Shown here one piece after another: positions 8,229-16,601 of a stretch of DNA of 64,000 nucleotides; the first letter of the stretch is position 1, and every line of letters begins with the position of its first letter. The position numbers and the translations under genes were made by a program. Where the stretch lies: assembly GCA_027307045.1 (NCBI GenBank), contig DAHUXR010000001.1, forward strand, positions 1 to 64,000. The letters are read 5' to 3'. A model generated the notes under the pieces. That model saw only the letters and a program-made list of their open reading frames with translations, did no database searches and was not told the origin of the DNA. Source of the stretch: Acidobacteriaceae bacterium (GTDB lineage: Bacteria; Acidobacteriota; Terriglobia; Terriglobales; Acidobacteriaceae).

Positions 8229-8909
8229 ATGCAGATCATCGAAATCTATCGTTCAATTCAGGGTGAATCGTCTTTTGCGGGCGTGCCGTGTACCTTTGTT
8301 CGGCTGGCCGCGTGTAACCTGCGCTGCTCCTGGTGCGACAGCGAATATACGTTTACCGGCGGCAGCAAGATGTCGGCCGAGGAAGTCGAGCAGGAAGTTC
8401 TAAAGCACGCGCCCGCTGGCTTGGTTGAGTTCACCGGCGGCGAGCCAATGCTGCAGGAGCGTGAACTGGTTCCACTGATGGAGCGCCTGCTCGCTCGCGG
8501 ATACACTCTTTTGCTGGAAACCAGCGGCGAGCGTCCGCTGGAGCATGTGCCGCGCGCGGTCCACAAGATCGTGGACGTGAAGTGTCCCGGTTCAGGAGAA
8601 GGCGGAACGTTTCGCATGAGCAATCTTGCGGCGCTCACTGCCGCTGACGAAGTTAAGTTCGTATTAGCCGATCGCGCAGACTATGAGTTTGCGCGAGACT
8701 TCATTCGCCAGCACGGGTTAGATCAAAAAGTGGGAGCGGTTTTGCTTTCTCCGGTGTTTCTGAAGAGCCCCAGCGCGGAGCGCGATACGTCAAATTGCCA
8801 GCTTGATCCTCGCGTGTTAGCGGAGTGGATTTTGGCAGACAGGCTCAACGTTCGCCTGGGCCTGCAGATGCATAAATTCATCTGGGAGCCCGCAACCAAG
8901 GGAGTCTGA
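8229..8909 (+). CDS. queE: QueE, 7-carboxy-7-deazaguanine synthase (radical SAM)
   Basis: A 226-residue radical SAM enzyme that turns 6-carboxytetrahydropterin into 7-carboxy-7-deazaguanine. The 4Fe-4S motif is CNLRCSWC near residues 29-36 (CxxxCxxC), preceded by the substrate-binding SIQGE segment and followed by EFTGGEP, a typical SAM-binding GGE motif. Size and motif order match QueE. The ATG at 8229 was chosen because a GTG at 8214 sits inside a hairpin; no good ribosome binding site is seen for either. It lies between queD and queC on the same strand. Confidence 0.94.
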   Translation: MQIIEIYRSIQGESSFAGVPCTFVRLAACNLRCSWCDSEYTFTGGSKMSAEEVEQEVLKHAPAGLVEFTGGEPMLQERELVPLMERLLARGYTLLLETSGERPLEHVPRAVHKIVDVKCPGSGEGGTFRMSNLAALTAADEVKFVLADRADYEFARDFIRQHGLDQKVGAVLLSPVFLKSPSAERDTSNCQLDPRVLAEWILADRLNVRLGLQMHKFIWEPATKGV

Positions 8910-9028
8910 CGTCAGGCTGCAACCCAGCATGAACGCTGAAGTTTTGCGATAATTAAAGAATAAGTGGGCAGCTATTCTGGCTGCCGGGCCATCTGAAAAA
9001 TAGACATCCGCACATCAGGGGATCGATT

Positions 9029-9736
9029 TTGGCAGGCGAAAAACCGCGCTCGGTGGTGTTGTTGAGTGGAGGCATGGACTCCTGTGTCTGCGCCGCGCTG
9101 GCCGCACGGGATACTGAAGCCGCGGCCCTGCACGTGAATTACGGCCAGCGCACAGCGGAGCGTGAGCGTTGGGCATTTGAGCGGATCTGCGATGATCTGG
9201 GCATCCGGCGCCGGCTGGTAATCAGAAATGAATCACTGGGTATTATCGGCGGATCTGCCCTGACGGATGAGAACATTGAAGTGCCGGAAGCCGGCGAGCA
9301 AATCGGCGCGCAGATACCTGTCACGTACGTTCCTTTTCGCAACGCGCATTTCCTGGCTGCTGCCGTAAGCTGGGCGGAAGTGCTGGGAGCGGAGAAAATC
9401 TATATTGGCGCGGTGGAACAGGATAGTTCTGGATATCCGGATTGCCGGCCTGAGTATTATCGGGCGTTCAACGCGGTTATAAAAGCCGGCACGGCTGAAG
9501 GAAAGATTCAGGTGGTTGCACCGCTGATCGCCCTGCGCAAGCTTGAGATCGTACGACTGGGGATGGAACTGGGCGCTCCGTTTGATTTGACCTGGTCTTG
9601 CTACAGCCGTGAAGATAAAGCTTGCGGTGTGTGTGAGAGCTGTGTGCTGCGGCGGCGCGCTTTTGCTGAAGCCAAAACTCAGGATCCGATTCCTTATCTG
9701 CCACCGGAGCATTTGCAACGAGTGGCAAGGCATTAA
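9029..9736 (+). CDS. queC: QueC, 7-cyano-7-deazaguanine (preQ0) synthase
   Basis: 235 residues of the adenine-nucleotide alpha hydrolase fold. The PP-loop SGGMDS is at 13-18. Four zinc-binding cysteines are at 191, 199, 202 and 205 (C-x7-CGVC-x2-C), as required in QueC. The enzyme converts 7-carboxy-7-deazaguanine to preQ0 with ATP and ammonia. The start is a TTG at 9029 after an AGGGGA stretch; no in-frame ATG is closer to the PP-loop. With queD and queE it completes the preQ0 branch after GTP cyclohydrolase; folE and queF are not in this window. Confidence 0.95.
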   Translation: MAGEKPRSVVLLSGGMDSCVCAALAARDTEAAALHVNYGQRTAERERWAFERICDDLGIRRRLVIRNESLGIIGGSALTDENIEVPEAGEQIGAQIPVTYVPFRNAHFLAAAVSWAEVLGAEKIYIGAVEQDSSGYPDCRPEYYRAFNAVIKAGTAEGKIQVVAPLIALRKLEIVRLGMELGAPFDLTWSCYSREDKACGVCESCVLRRRAFAEAKTQDPIPYLPPEHLQRVARH

Positions 9737-9775
9737 ATTTTAAGATTCAGGTTGAAGCCGGAGGCTCGAAAAAAA

Positions 9776-10846
9776 ATGAAAATGAAACTTACGTATCCAG
9801 TGATGGTGATTGTGCTCTTCCTGGCGGCTGTTTCAACAGGCTGGTCCCAGGCCACCATGGGTAAGGTGCAGGGTAAAGTTACGGATGGCGGCCAGCCGGT
9901 GCCAGACGCGCAGATTACCCTGACCAATGCCGATAATGGCAGGACTTACAAGATGAAAAGCGATAAGAGCGGCCAATTCTCCGCAATAGGGATTCCTTTT
10001 GGCATTTATGAGGAGGATGTGACCGCGGGCGAAAAGCGCTTTAAGGTCAAGGTCCAGGTGAAGGGCGAAGGTGGCCTCCCGGACGACCTGTCAGTGGAAA
10101 TGACCAGCGGCAAGGGATCCGGACCAAGCAAAGAGGAGTTGGAGAAGCTGAAGTCAGAGCGGGCCAAGGCAATTAATGAAAATGCCTTGATCGCGCAACT
10201 TAACCCGGCCTTGCAAGCCAAGGACTGGGCCACCGCTGAACCGATCCTGACCAAATTAATCGCGATGAACCCCAATCGCTGGGACTACCAGCAAGCCCTG
10301 GGCAATGCGCAATTCGGCGAAGGCAAGTTCGACGAAGCTGTGGCAACCTATGAAAAAGCCATACCCATTGCGGAAAATGCCACCAAGACCGATTCCAAAG
10401 CCGATCCCGCAAAGGTCAAGGCCGGCGTATCCCAGATGCTGACCAGTGAGGGCAATGCCTATCTGAAGTTGAAAAAGAACGACAAGGCGATTGAAGCCTA
10501 TACCAAGGCCGCTTCCATGGACCCGAATCCGGGGACTGCTTACTTCAATATCTGCGCCACCCAATACAACAGCGGCAACACGCAGGGCGCGCTGGTGGCT
10601 TGTGATAAGGCGATTGCCGCGGACCCAACCAAGGCAGACGCCTATTTCATCAAGGGATCGCTCATGGTGGGCGACAGCAAACTGGATAAAGACGGCAAAT
10701 TGCAAGCGCCTGCCGGCACGTCAGATGCTCTGAACAAATATCTGCAGCTTGCTCCCGATGGTCCTCACGCCAATGACGTGAAAGCCATGTTGCAAGCCAT
10801 TGGCGCCAAGGTTGAGACGAGTTACCACGAGAAGAAGAAAAAGTAA
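9776..10846 (+). CDS. Secreted TPR protein with N-terminal carboxypeptidase-regulatory-like domain
   Basis: A 356-residue exported protein. An N-terminal signal peptide (about residues 1-25, ending near SQA) is followed by a beta-sandwich resembling the carboxypeptidase regulatory domain (GKVTDGGQPVPDAQITL and onward, about 28-105). A helical region with at least three TPR-like units follows at about 145-320, for example FDEAVATYEKAIPIA, KAIEAYTKAASMDPN and ALVACDKAIAADP. A good GGAGG at 9760-9764 fixes the ATG at 9776 over the upstream TTG at 9752. It probably acts in protein assembly in the periplasm; the partner is unknown. A strong terminator follows. Confidence 0.8.
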   Translation: MKMKLTYPVMVIVLFLAAVSTGWSQATMGKVQGKVTDGGQPVPDAQITLTNADNGRTYKMKSDKSGQFSAIGIPFGIYEEDVTAGEKRFKVKVQVKGEGGLPDDLSVEMTSGKGSGPSKEELEKLKSERAKAINENALIAQLNPALQAKDWATAEPILTKLIAMNPNRWDYQQALGNAQFGEGKFDEAVATYEKAIPIAENATKTDSKADPAKVKAGVSQMLTSEGNAYLKLKKNDKAIEAYTKAASMDPNPGTAYFNICATQYNSGNTQGALVACDKAIAADPTKADAYFIKGSLMVGDSKLDKDGKLQAPAGTSDALNKYLQLAPDGPHANDVKAMLQAIGAKVETSYHEKKKK

Positions 10847-10957
10847 GGCGATCCTGAATCGAGGGGCTGAAACTAGACCGGGCATTCAAAGCGAAACTGA
10901 CTGCTTAGAATTTGACGATTCGCCAAAGCTGCCCGTAACAAATGCCTACAGGCGACG

Positions 10958-10986
10958 AAACGGCCCGCGCGGGCCGTTTTTGTTTT
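10958..10986 (+). terminator. Rho-independent terminator
   Basis: A perfect 11-bp stem (AAACGGCCCGC / GCGGGCCGTTT, 10958-10979) with almost no loop, followed by a T-rich tail to 10986. It ends transcription of the TPR gene before the GNAT gene. Confidence 0.9.
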
Positions 10987-11010
10987 GGATAGAATTTAGT
11001 CTCACCTGCC

Positions 11011-11577
11011 ATGCGTACGGCATTTGCAATCCGTCCCGCGATATCCGCCGACATCCCAGTCCTGCGGGAGTTGATTGACGCTTCAGTGCGGCGTTTGCAG
11101 TCTGGGGATTACTCGGCGGCGCAGATTGACAGCGCGCTCAGGACAGTCTTTGGCGTTGATAGCCAGCTCGTCAATGACGGTACTTATCTGCTGGTTGAGG
11201 CCGTTCCTGCGGATTCATCAGAAAAAATAGTGATCGTGGCCTGCGGCGGCTGGAGTAAACGCAAAACGCTTTACGGCGGAGACCGCTGGCGAGATCGCCA
11301 GGATGACATGCTTGATCCTGAAACCGAGGCCGCGAAAATTCGCGCTTTCTTTATTCATCCCGACTGGGCGCGCCAGGGCATTGGCACTCTGCTGCTGGAT
11401 GCCTGCGAGTCGGCGGCACGCGCGGCAGGCTTCACGCGCTTTGAAATGGGCGCCACGCTGACAGGAGCAAAACTTTTCCAGAAGAGAGGCTATCTCGCCA
11501 TGGAACGGCTGGACGTCCCGCTGGAAAGCGACATCACGCTGCCCATAATTCACATGGTGAAAGAAGCCGTCGGTTAG
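11011..11577 (+). CDS. GNAT-family N-acetyltransferase
   Basis: 188 residues. Acetyl-CoA-binding motif A is seen as FFIHPDWARQGIGTLLL (the RxxxG core RQGIG at 121-125), preceded by beta strands and followed by a C-terminal GAKLFQKRGYLAMERL strand-helix typical of GNATs. The substrate cannot be predicted. It sits behind a strong terminator and so likely has its own promoter; it is separated by about 200 bp from the fatty-acid genes. Confidence 0.88.
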   Translation: MRTAFAIRPAISADIPVLRELIDASVRRLQSGDYSAAQIDSALRTVFGVDSQLVNDGTYLLVEAVPADSSEKIVIVACGGWSKRKTLYGGDRWRDRQDDMLDPETEAAKIRAFFIHPDWARQGIGTLLLDACESAARAAGFTRFEMGATLTGAKLFQKRGYLAMERLDVPLESDITLPIIHMVKEAVG

Positions 11578-11683
11578 GGGGCGAGCCCTAAAGCATCACG
11601 AGCGGTACGAATTGACGTGGAGAAACAATCTTTGGCGGTTTGGAGCGCAGCGACAGGAATAACGATGTACACTTGTCTGCCAA

Positions 11684-11701
11684 AATGAATGGCCGTTCAT
11701 T
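11684..11701. promoter_or_regulatory. TetR/FadR-like operator palindrome
   Basis: An 18-bp near-palindrome, 16 of 18 positions self-complementary, with the core TGAATGGCCGTTCA at 11686-11699. TetR-type regulators of fatty-acid degradation bind TGAAC/T-N-A/GTTCA-like sites, and this one lies about 75 bp before two acyl-CoA dehydrogenase genes. A third half-site, TGAATG, follows at 11701-11706. No regulator gene lies nearby. Confidence 0.45.
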
Positions 11702-11774
11702 GAATGGGGCAAGCGTTAGCTCGCCTCGCTGGCATCGTGCCGTGAGCCGCTTCAAGTGACTGTTGGGAGGACGT

Positions 11775-12962
11775 ATGGACCTGAATCTTAGCCCCGATGA
11801 AATCAAATTTCGCGATGAGTTGCGTACGTGGCTTTCCGCCCACGCGCCCACGGATTGGGACGAGCGCCGGGAAGAGTCGATGGAGTCTCGCTTTGAATAC
11901 CTGAAGCGCTGGCAGAGAAAACTCTATGAAGGCGGCTGGGCGGGAATCTCATGGCCCAAGGAATACGGCGGCCGCGGCGCCAGCCTGATGGAGCAGGTGA
12001 TCTTCTGGCAGGAGATGGCGCTGGCCCAGGCGCCGCCGCTAGCGAATGTTCTGGGGTTAGGCATCATTGGTCCGACGATCATCGCTTTTGGCACTGAAGC
12101 ACAGAAGAAAAGACATCTGGCAAAAATCTTGAGCGCGGAAGAAATCTGGTGCCAGGGATTCTCCGAGCCTGACGCGGGCTCTGACCTGGCGAATGTGCGC
12201 TGCGAAGCCAGGCTTGATGGCGACCATTACGTGGTGAACGGCCAGAAAGTCTGGAACAGCTATGGCTGGGCGGCGCACTGGTGCGAACTGGTCGTCCGCA
12301 CCGATCCCAATGTTCCCAAGCACAAAGGACTGACCGTGCTGCTGGTGGACATGAAGACGCCCGGAGTTGAAGTCCGTCCGCTGCGCCAGATGACCGGCGA
12401 AACCGAATTCAACGAACTGTTCTTTCATGACGTGCGCATACCGGTTACGAACGTCGTCGGCAAGGTGAATGAAGGCTGGGGCGTCGCCATGGGAACGTTG
12501 ATGCATGAGCGCGGAACGTTTGGCGCAGGCCTGCAGATTACCTATCGTAGGAACATGGAGCGCCTGATCGACCTGGCAAAGACCACGGAACGGAATGGCC
12601 GGCCCGCGTCAGAAGATCCTGTCATCCGGCAGAAGCTGGCGCAATGCTATGCGGAAATTGAAATCATGCGCTGCAACCAGATGCGCGCCTTCAGCCGCAT
12701 TAACGCCACCGGCGTGCCGGGGCCGGAGGGCTCGATCCAGAAAATTTTCTGGAGCGAGTTGAACCAGCGGTTCCAGCAGGTGGCGCAGGAAGTGATGGGG
12801 CCATACGGACAACTTGAGGCCGGAGACGATCACGCTATCGATAACGGCATGTGGGCCTATGGTTATTTGAGATCACGCGGCAACACGATCGAAGCAGGCA
12901 CGTCAGAAATCCAGCGGAATATCATTGGGCATTTTGTGCTGGGACTGCCGAAGAGTTACTAG
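11775..12962 (+). CDS. Acyl-CoA dehydrogenase (large, FadE-like)
   Basis: A 395-residue flavoprotein of the acyl-CoA dehydrogenase superfamily, which introduces the alpha-beta double bond in acyl-CoA. It shows the FAD/substrate segment WCQGFSEPDAGSDLA, a central TGETEFNELFF, and the C-terminal GTSEIQRNIIG motif. The ATG at 11775 has GGGAGGA at 11765-11771; an upstream TTG at 11763 lies within that ribosome binding site and was rejected. It is followed after 187 bp by a second acyl-CoA dehydrogenase; such unequal pairs often form heteromeric enzymes for sterol or branched-chain CoA substrates, but the substrate here is unknown. Confidence 0.93.
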   Translation: MDLNLSPDEIKFRDELRTWLSAHAPTDWDERREESMESRFEYLKRWQRKLYEGGWAGISWPKEYGGRGASLMEQVIFWQEMALAQAPPLANVLGLGIIGPTIIAFGTEAQKKRHLAKILSAEEIWCQGFSEPDAGSDLANVRCEARLDGDHYVVNGQKVWNSYGWAAHWCELVVRTDPNVPKHKGLTVLLVDMKTPGVEVRPLRQMTGETEFNELFFHDVRIPVTNVVGKVNEGWGVAMGTLMHERGTFGAGLQITYRRNMERLIDLAKTTERNGRPASEDPVIRQKLAQCYAEIEIMRCNQMRAFSRINATGVPGPEGSIQKIFWSELNQRFQQVAQEVMGPYGQLEAGDDHAIDNGMWAYGYLRSRGNTIEAGTSEIQRNIIGHFVLGLPKSY

Positions 12963-12974
12963 CGGATAGCAGTC

Positions 12975-13134
12975 AGCACTCAGCATTCAGCACTCAGCCA
13001 ATGCATGAACCGCAAAGGACGCAAAGCGCGCAAAGGGACAAGAAAAGGATTCGGTCCTTTTTCCTTTACAGTCTTCGCGCCCTTTGCGGTGAGAAACAAA
13101 ATGTCGATGGGCTGAATGCTGACGGCTGAGTGCT
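12975..13134. repeat. Concentric nested inverted-repeat element with short-period arms
   Basis: Three inverted repeats are nested one inside another. Outer arms 12975-12999 and 13110-13134 match at 22 of 25 positions and consist of CAGCACT/CAGCATT units. Inner arms 13009-13026 and 13073-13090 share a perfect ACCGCAAAGG and then 6 of 8 bases; the left inner arm continues as GCAAAG units at 9-10 bp spacing. The centre is a hairpin AAAAGGA-TTCGG-TCCTTTT at 13043-13061. It fills the gap between the two acyl-CoA dehydrogenase genes. It has no gene. Confidence 0.7.
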
Positions 13135-13149
13135 AAAGAGGAGACCAAC

Positions 13150-14283
13150 ATGCAATTCGGACTAAGCGAAAGCCAGCAGATTCTGAAAGACACGGCGCAC
13201 AAGTTTTTTGCCGGTGAGAGCCCCGTTGCAGCGGTGCGCAAGGCCATGGAAACCGAAACGGCCTATGACGCCGCGTTGTGGACGAAGCTCGCGGAGCAGG
13301 GTTTTACCGGAATCATCGCGCCGGAGGAGTTTGGCGGGATGGGCCTGGGAAAGGTGGAACTGATTCTGCTGATGGAAGAGGCTGGCTACGCGCTGCTGCC
13401 GGGGCCGTTTTTCTCAACTGTTGCATTGGCTGGAACCGTGATTGACGCTTGTGGCTCTCCCGAGCAGAAGAAGAAATATCTGGAGCGTATCGCGGCAGGG
13501 CAAGCGCGGGCAACGGTTGCTCTGGTGGAGTCCGCGGGAAGTTGGGATACACAGGGCTTAAAGATCAGCAGCGCCGGCAACAAGCTTACGGGAACCAAAC
13601 TGTTTGTCACGGATGCTGCCGTCGCAGACTTTATCGTGGTAGTAGCGCGCGACGGCGTTTTTGTGGCCGATGCCAAAGCTCCCGGCCTTCACATTGAGCC
13701 GATGAAAGGCATGGACCTGGCGCGAAAAATTTACTCCGTGGAATTCAAAGACACGCCGGCAGAAGCGCTGGGCAATCCCCGCGGGCTGGCTGGCGCGCTG
13801 AACGTTGCCACAGCAGGACTGTGCGCGGAGATGACAGGCGGCATGCAGCGCACGCTGGAGTTGACCGTGGCTTACGCCAAGACGCGCAAGCAGTTCGGCA
13901 AGCCAATTGGCATCTTCCAGGCCGTGCAGCACCTCTGCGCCGATATGTATCTTGAGACTGAAAGCTCGCGGTCAGCCACTTACTACGCGGCGTGGGCGCT
14001 GGAAGAAAACACGCCGGACGCTGCCGCCTCCGTCTCAGTGGCCAAAATGTACGCGAGCGACGCGGCGCGCAACGTGGGCAATCGCGGCATACAGGTCCAC
14101 GGGGGCATGGGCTTTACCTGGGAAAATGACATACATCTTTACTACCGGCGAGCCAAGGCTTCAGAGACTATGCTGGGCGATGCGACGTTCCATCGCGAAC
14201 GGATTGCGCGCAGGATCATTGACGAGGCGTCGAGCGGCAACAAGAAGGAACGTCCCAGGCAAGCGGCGCTCGCGTCCAGATAG
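13150..14283 (+). CDS. Acyl-CoA dehydrogenase (second, smaller type)
   Basis: 377 residues of the acyl-CoA dehydrogenase fold. N-terminal helices are followed by a beta domain (EPMKGMDLARKIYSVEF) and a C-terminal four-helix domain containing YAKTRKQFGKPIG, the common FAD-contact signature, and GNRGIQVHGGMGFTWE. The last segment has RRAKASETMLGD, where many family members have the catalytic-type Glu region. A GAGGAGA lies just before the ATG. It is likely co-expressed with the preceding gene despite the repeat element between them. Confidence 0.92.
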   Translation: MQFGLSESQQILKDTAHKFFAGESPVAAVRKAMETETAYDAALWTKLAEQGFTGIIAPEEFGGMGLGKVELILLMEEAGYALLPGPFFSTVALAGTVIDACGSPEQKKKYLERIAAGQARATVALVESAGSWDTQGLKISSAGNKLTGTKLFVTDAAVADFIVVVARDGVFVADAKAPGLHIEPMKGMDLARKIYSVEFKDTPAEALGNPRGLAGALNVATAGLCAEMTGGMQRTLELTVAYAKTRKQFGKPIGIFQAVQHLCADMYLETESSRSATYYAAWALEENTPDAAASVSVAKMYASDAARNVGNRGIQVHGGMGFTWENDIHLYYRRAKASETMLGDATFHRERIARRIIDEASSGNKKERPRQAALASR

Positions 14284-14332
14284 TGTTCGGTAACCTTTTG
14301 ATTTATAAGCTTTGCTGTTTGGTCAACACTTT

Positions 14333-15007
14333 ATGGCCCAGGAACAATGGACGGCGGTTGACACCTACATTGCCGATCTTTTTATTGGAACTGATTTCGC
14401 CCTGGAGGCGGCGCTCGACTCCAGCAAAGCGGCTGGATTGCCGACCATCAATGTGTCTCCCGCGCAGGGCAAGCTCCTGCATTTGCTGGCCAGAGTGCAG
14501 GGAGCGCGCAGCATTCTGGAACTGGGTACGCTGGGCGGGTACAGCACAATCTGGCTGGCGCGCGCTCTGCCTCCGGATGGCCGCCTGATCTCGCTGGAGA
14601 TCGATCCCAAGCGCGCCGAGATTGCCCGCGCCAACATAGCCCGTGCGGAACTGGCAAACGCAGTGGAGATACGAGTGGGCGCGGCGGCGGATTCATTGCA
14701 AAAATTGCTGGATGAAGGTCGCGGGCCATTTGACCTGATCTTTATTGACGCCGACAAGCCCGGCTATGCCGATTACCTGAAATGGAGTCTCAAGTTGTCG
14801 AGGCCGGGCACGCTGATTCTCGCCGATAACGTTGTGCGCAAGGGCGCTGTGGCGGATGCGGCCAGCGCCGATGAAAACGTACAGGGCATCCGGAAATTCA
14901 ACGAAGCCCTGGCCGCGGAAAAACGCCTGACCACCACGGTTATCCAGACAGTGGGTTGCAAAGGCTATGACGGGCTGGCATTGATTCTGGTGACGGAGAA
15001 CTCCTGA
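14333..15007 (+). CDS. O-methyltransferase (COMT/CCoAOMT type)
   Basis: 224 residues with the class I SAM-dependent fold of the Methyltransf_3 family. Motif I is LELGTLGGYSTIWLARAL, followed by an acidic SAM-ribose contact ISLEIDP, the metal-binding FIDADKPGYADYL, and LILADNVVRKG; Asp and Asn in these are the divalent-metal ligands of the catechol/caffeoyl-CoA type enzymes. The substrate is unknown. A start at ATG 14333 is chosen; an in-frame TTG at 14312 would add seven residues. No clear ribosome binding site precedes either. Confidence 0.88.
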   Translation: MAQEQWTAVDTYIADLFIGTDFALEAALDSSKAAGLPTINVSPAQGKLLHLLARVQGARSILELGTLGGYSTIWLARALPPDGRLISLEIDPKRAEIARANIARAELANAVEIRVGAAADSLQKLLDEGRGPFDLIFIDADKPGYADYLKWSLKLSRPGTLILADNVVRKGAVADAASADENVQGIRKFNEALAAEKRLTTTVIQTVGCKGYDGLALILVTENS

Positions 15008-15055
15008 AATCAGTGGCAGCCTGTTTTCTGTGGACTTTCAGCGCTTTTATCGCCG

Positions 15056-15331
15056 CTAGTGCGGTGTCTTAGAAATAGCTTTGCAGTAGAGCAAAGGCTG
15101 AACTTAAGAAAACCACGATGATGGATCGTGCTTAAGACCAGGCAGGGTATTGTGAGAACTCCCTGATACCGTATGGTTGGAAGAAAATCATCGGGGTCCT
15201 TCGACTCCGCGCCCGGCAGCTCAAATGCGTTGAATATCCTGGGGGCGCTGCGCTCAGGATGACAGAGATAAACATTTTGCTTGAATATAAGTTCCTGGTG
15301 TTGTGAAGCTATTTCTGAGACACCACACTAG
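15056..15331. mobile_element. MITE-like 276-bp element with 26-bp terminal inverted repeats
   Basis: Ends 15056-15081 and 15306-15331 are inverted repeats matching at 24 of 26 positions; each begins at its outer edge with CTAGTG and contains GGTGTCT and AGAAATAGCTT. The interior has no reading frame of note. It includes a copy of the GGGGTCCTTCGACT...GCTCAGGATGACAG dispersed repeat at 15192-15266. The outer CTAG at both ends may be the duplicated target. It occupies almost the whole 359-bp gap between the O-methyltransferase and DUF2461 genes. Confidence 0.7.
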
Positions 15332-15366
15332 TACTCGTTCCAGTTTGGCTCATTTAAAATTGGTTG

Positions 15367-16080
15367 ATGTCCCGTTTTCCTGGTTTTTCCCCTGATGCTC
15401 TTTCATTTCTGCGTGCGCTCAAGCGCAACAACCGCCGCGAATGGTTCCAGCCGCGCAAAGAAAAATATGAAGCGCTGATTAAAGCGCCGATGCTGGAATT
15501 TGTCGGGCGCCTGAATGACGAGATGGCCCGCTTCGCGCCCGCTTACGTCACGCCGCCGGCAAAGGCCGTCTATCGCATTTATCGGGACACGCGTTTCTCT
15601 CCCGACAAGACGCCGTACAAAACGCATATCGCCGCCATCTTTCCGCGCCACAGCGCGGTAAAGCGCGAAGGCGCGGTGTTCTATCTGCACTTTACGGAAA
15701 AAGAATTGCTGGCTTTCGGCGGTGTGTGGGGGCCCGACCGTGACGAACTGCTGGCCTACCGCACACTGTTGCAACAGAACCATGAGGAGTTTGCGGCGAT
15801 CCTCAAGAATAAAGCATTGCGAAAACTGGTGGGCGGGCTTCAAGGCGAGCAGCTAAGCCGCATGCCCAAGGGATTTCCCGTGGACCATCCTGCGGAAGAT
15901 TTACTGCGGCGGAAGCAATGGTACCTGGAGTCCACACTGCCGGTCAGCGTGCTCACCACACCGCGCGTAGTGCCTGAACTGGCAAAGCGGTTTGCCGTGA
16001 TGGCGCCGATGGTGGAATTTCTCAATCGGCCATTCGCGCAAAAGAAAGCGCCGAAGAAGATGCTGTTTATGGGGTTTTAA
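15367..16080 (+). CDS. DUF2461 (TIGR02453) family protein
   Basis: 237 residues of the conserved DUF2461 family, of unknown function and widespread in bacteria and fungi. Recognisable signatures are FLRALKRNNRREWFQPRKE near the N-terminus, RIYRDTRFSPDKTPYKTH (about residues 73-90) and a late RRKQWYLESTL. There is no signal peptide or membrane helix. The ATG at 15367 follows directly on a TTG at 15364. It is isolated, with repeat-rich DNA on both sides. A hairpin GGGGTTTT/AAAACCCC overlaps its stop but has no T-tract. Confidence 0.9.
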   Translation: MSRFPGFSPDALSFLRALKRNNRREWFQPRKEKYEALIKAPMLEFVGRLNDEMARFAPAYVTPPAKAVYRIYRDTRFSPDKTPYKTHIAAIFPRHSAVKREGAVFYLHFTEKELLAFGGVWGPDRDELLAYRTLLQQNHEEFAAILKNKALRKLVGGLQGEQLSRMPKGFPVDHPAEDLLRRKQWYLESTLPVSVLTTPRVVPELAKRFAVMAPMVEFLNRPFAQKKAPKKMLFMGF

Positions 16081-16601
16081 AGGCGAAAACCCCAAAACCT
16101 CACCACAGATGACACTGATAACACTGATTTACACGGATCCCGGAAAAGCAAAGGCAAGAACTTACCGCGGATTTGCGCGGATGCTCGCGGATTAAAACTC
16201 CACCGCGTAAAGACGCAGAAGATCGGGGCACACGCCACAGCAAGGCCTTCCTCAGATAGCCAAGGCCCACGTATGAGAGTGTCATTGGGCGCGAGGTTCT
16301 TGAAACCCTCTCCAGAAACTCCATCTCAACTCATTGGAAATAAGCCCTGACGGAGTACAAACATTTTTTCAGCCGTCCCTGTCGGGACTTGCCTGCCTAA
16401 AGGGACCCGGCACTGGGACGCGGGTTGCTCGCAGGCTCGCAACCCCGTCCGGCATGCCGGGCTATTTTCATTCGCCGCTAACGCGGCTTCGGTGCGCGTC
16501 CGTCGGAACTTCCGTCACGTCCATTCCCCGAGGGGAGTTTCTGGTTCATGCAACCATCCCACCAAGGTGGTTTGCAGCTGACCCTTGTCGCGTCTCGGGC
16601 T
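16081..16601. other. Gene-free gap with single short-period arms and a nested hairpin
   Basis: No coding signal. From 16101 to about 16220 three different short-period arms follow one another: CACTGAT units (16107-16137), GCGGAT units (about 16164-16194) and a CACCGCG...ACGCAGAAG stretch (16201-16221). None has its reverse partner nearby. At 16406-16461 there is a nested hairpin, outer CCCGGCA/TGCCGGG and inner GGGTTGC/GCAACCC, followed by CTATTTT. It could end transcription from the DUF2461 gene. Confidence 0.6.
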
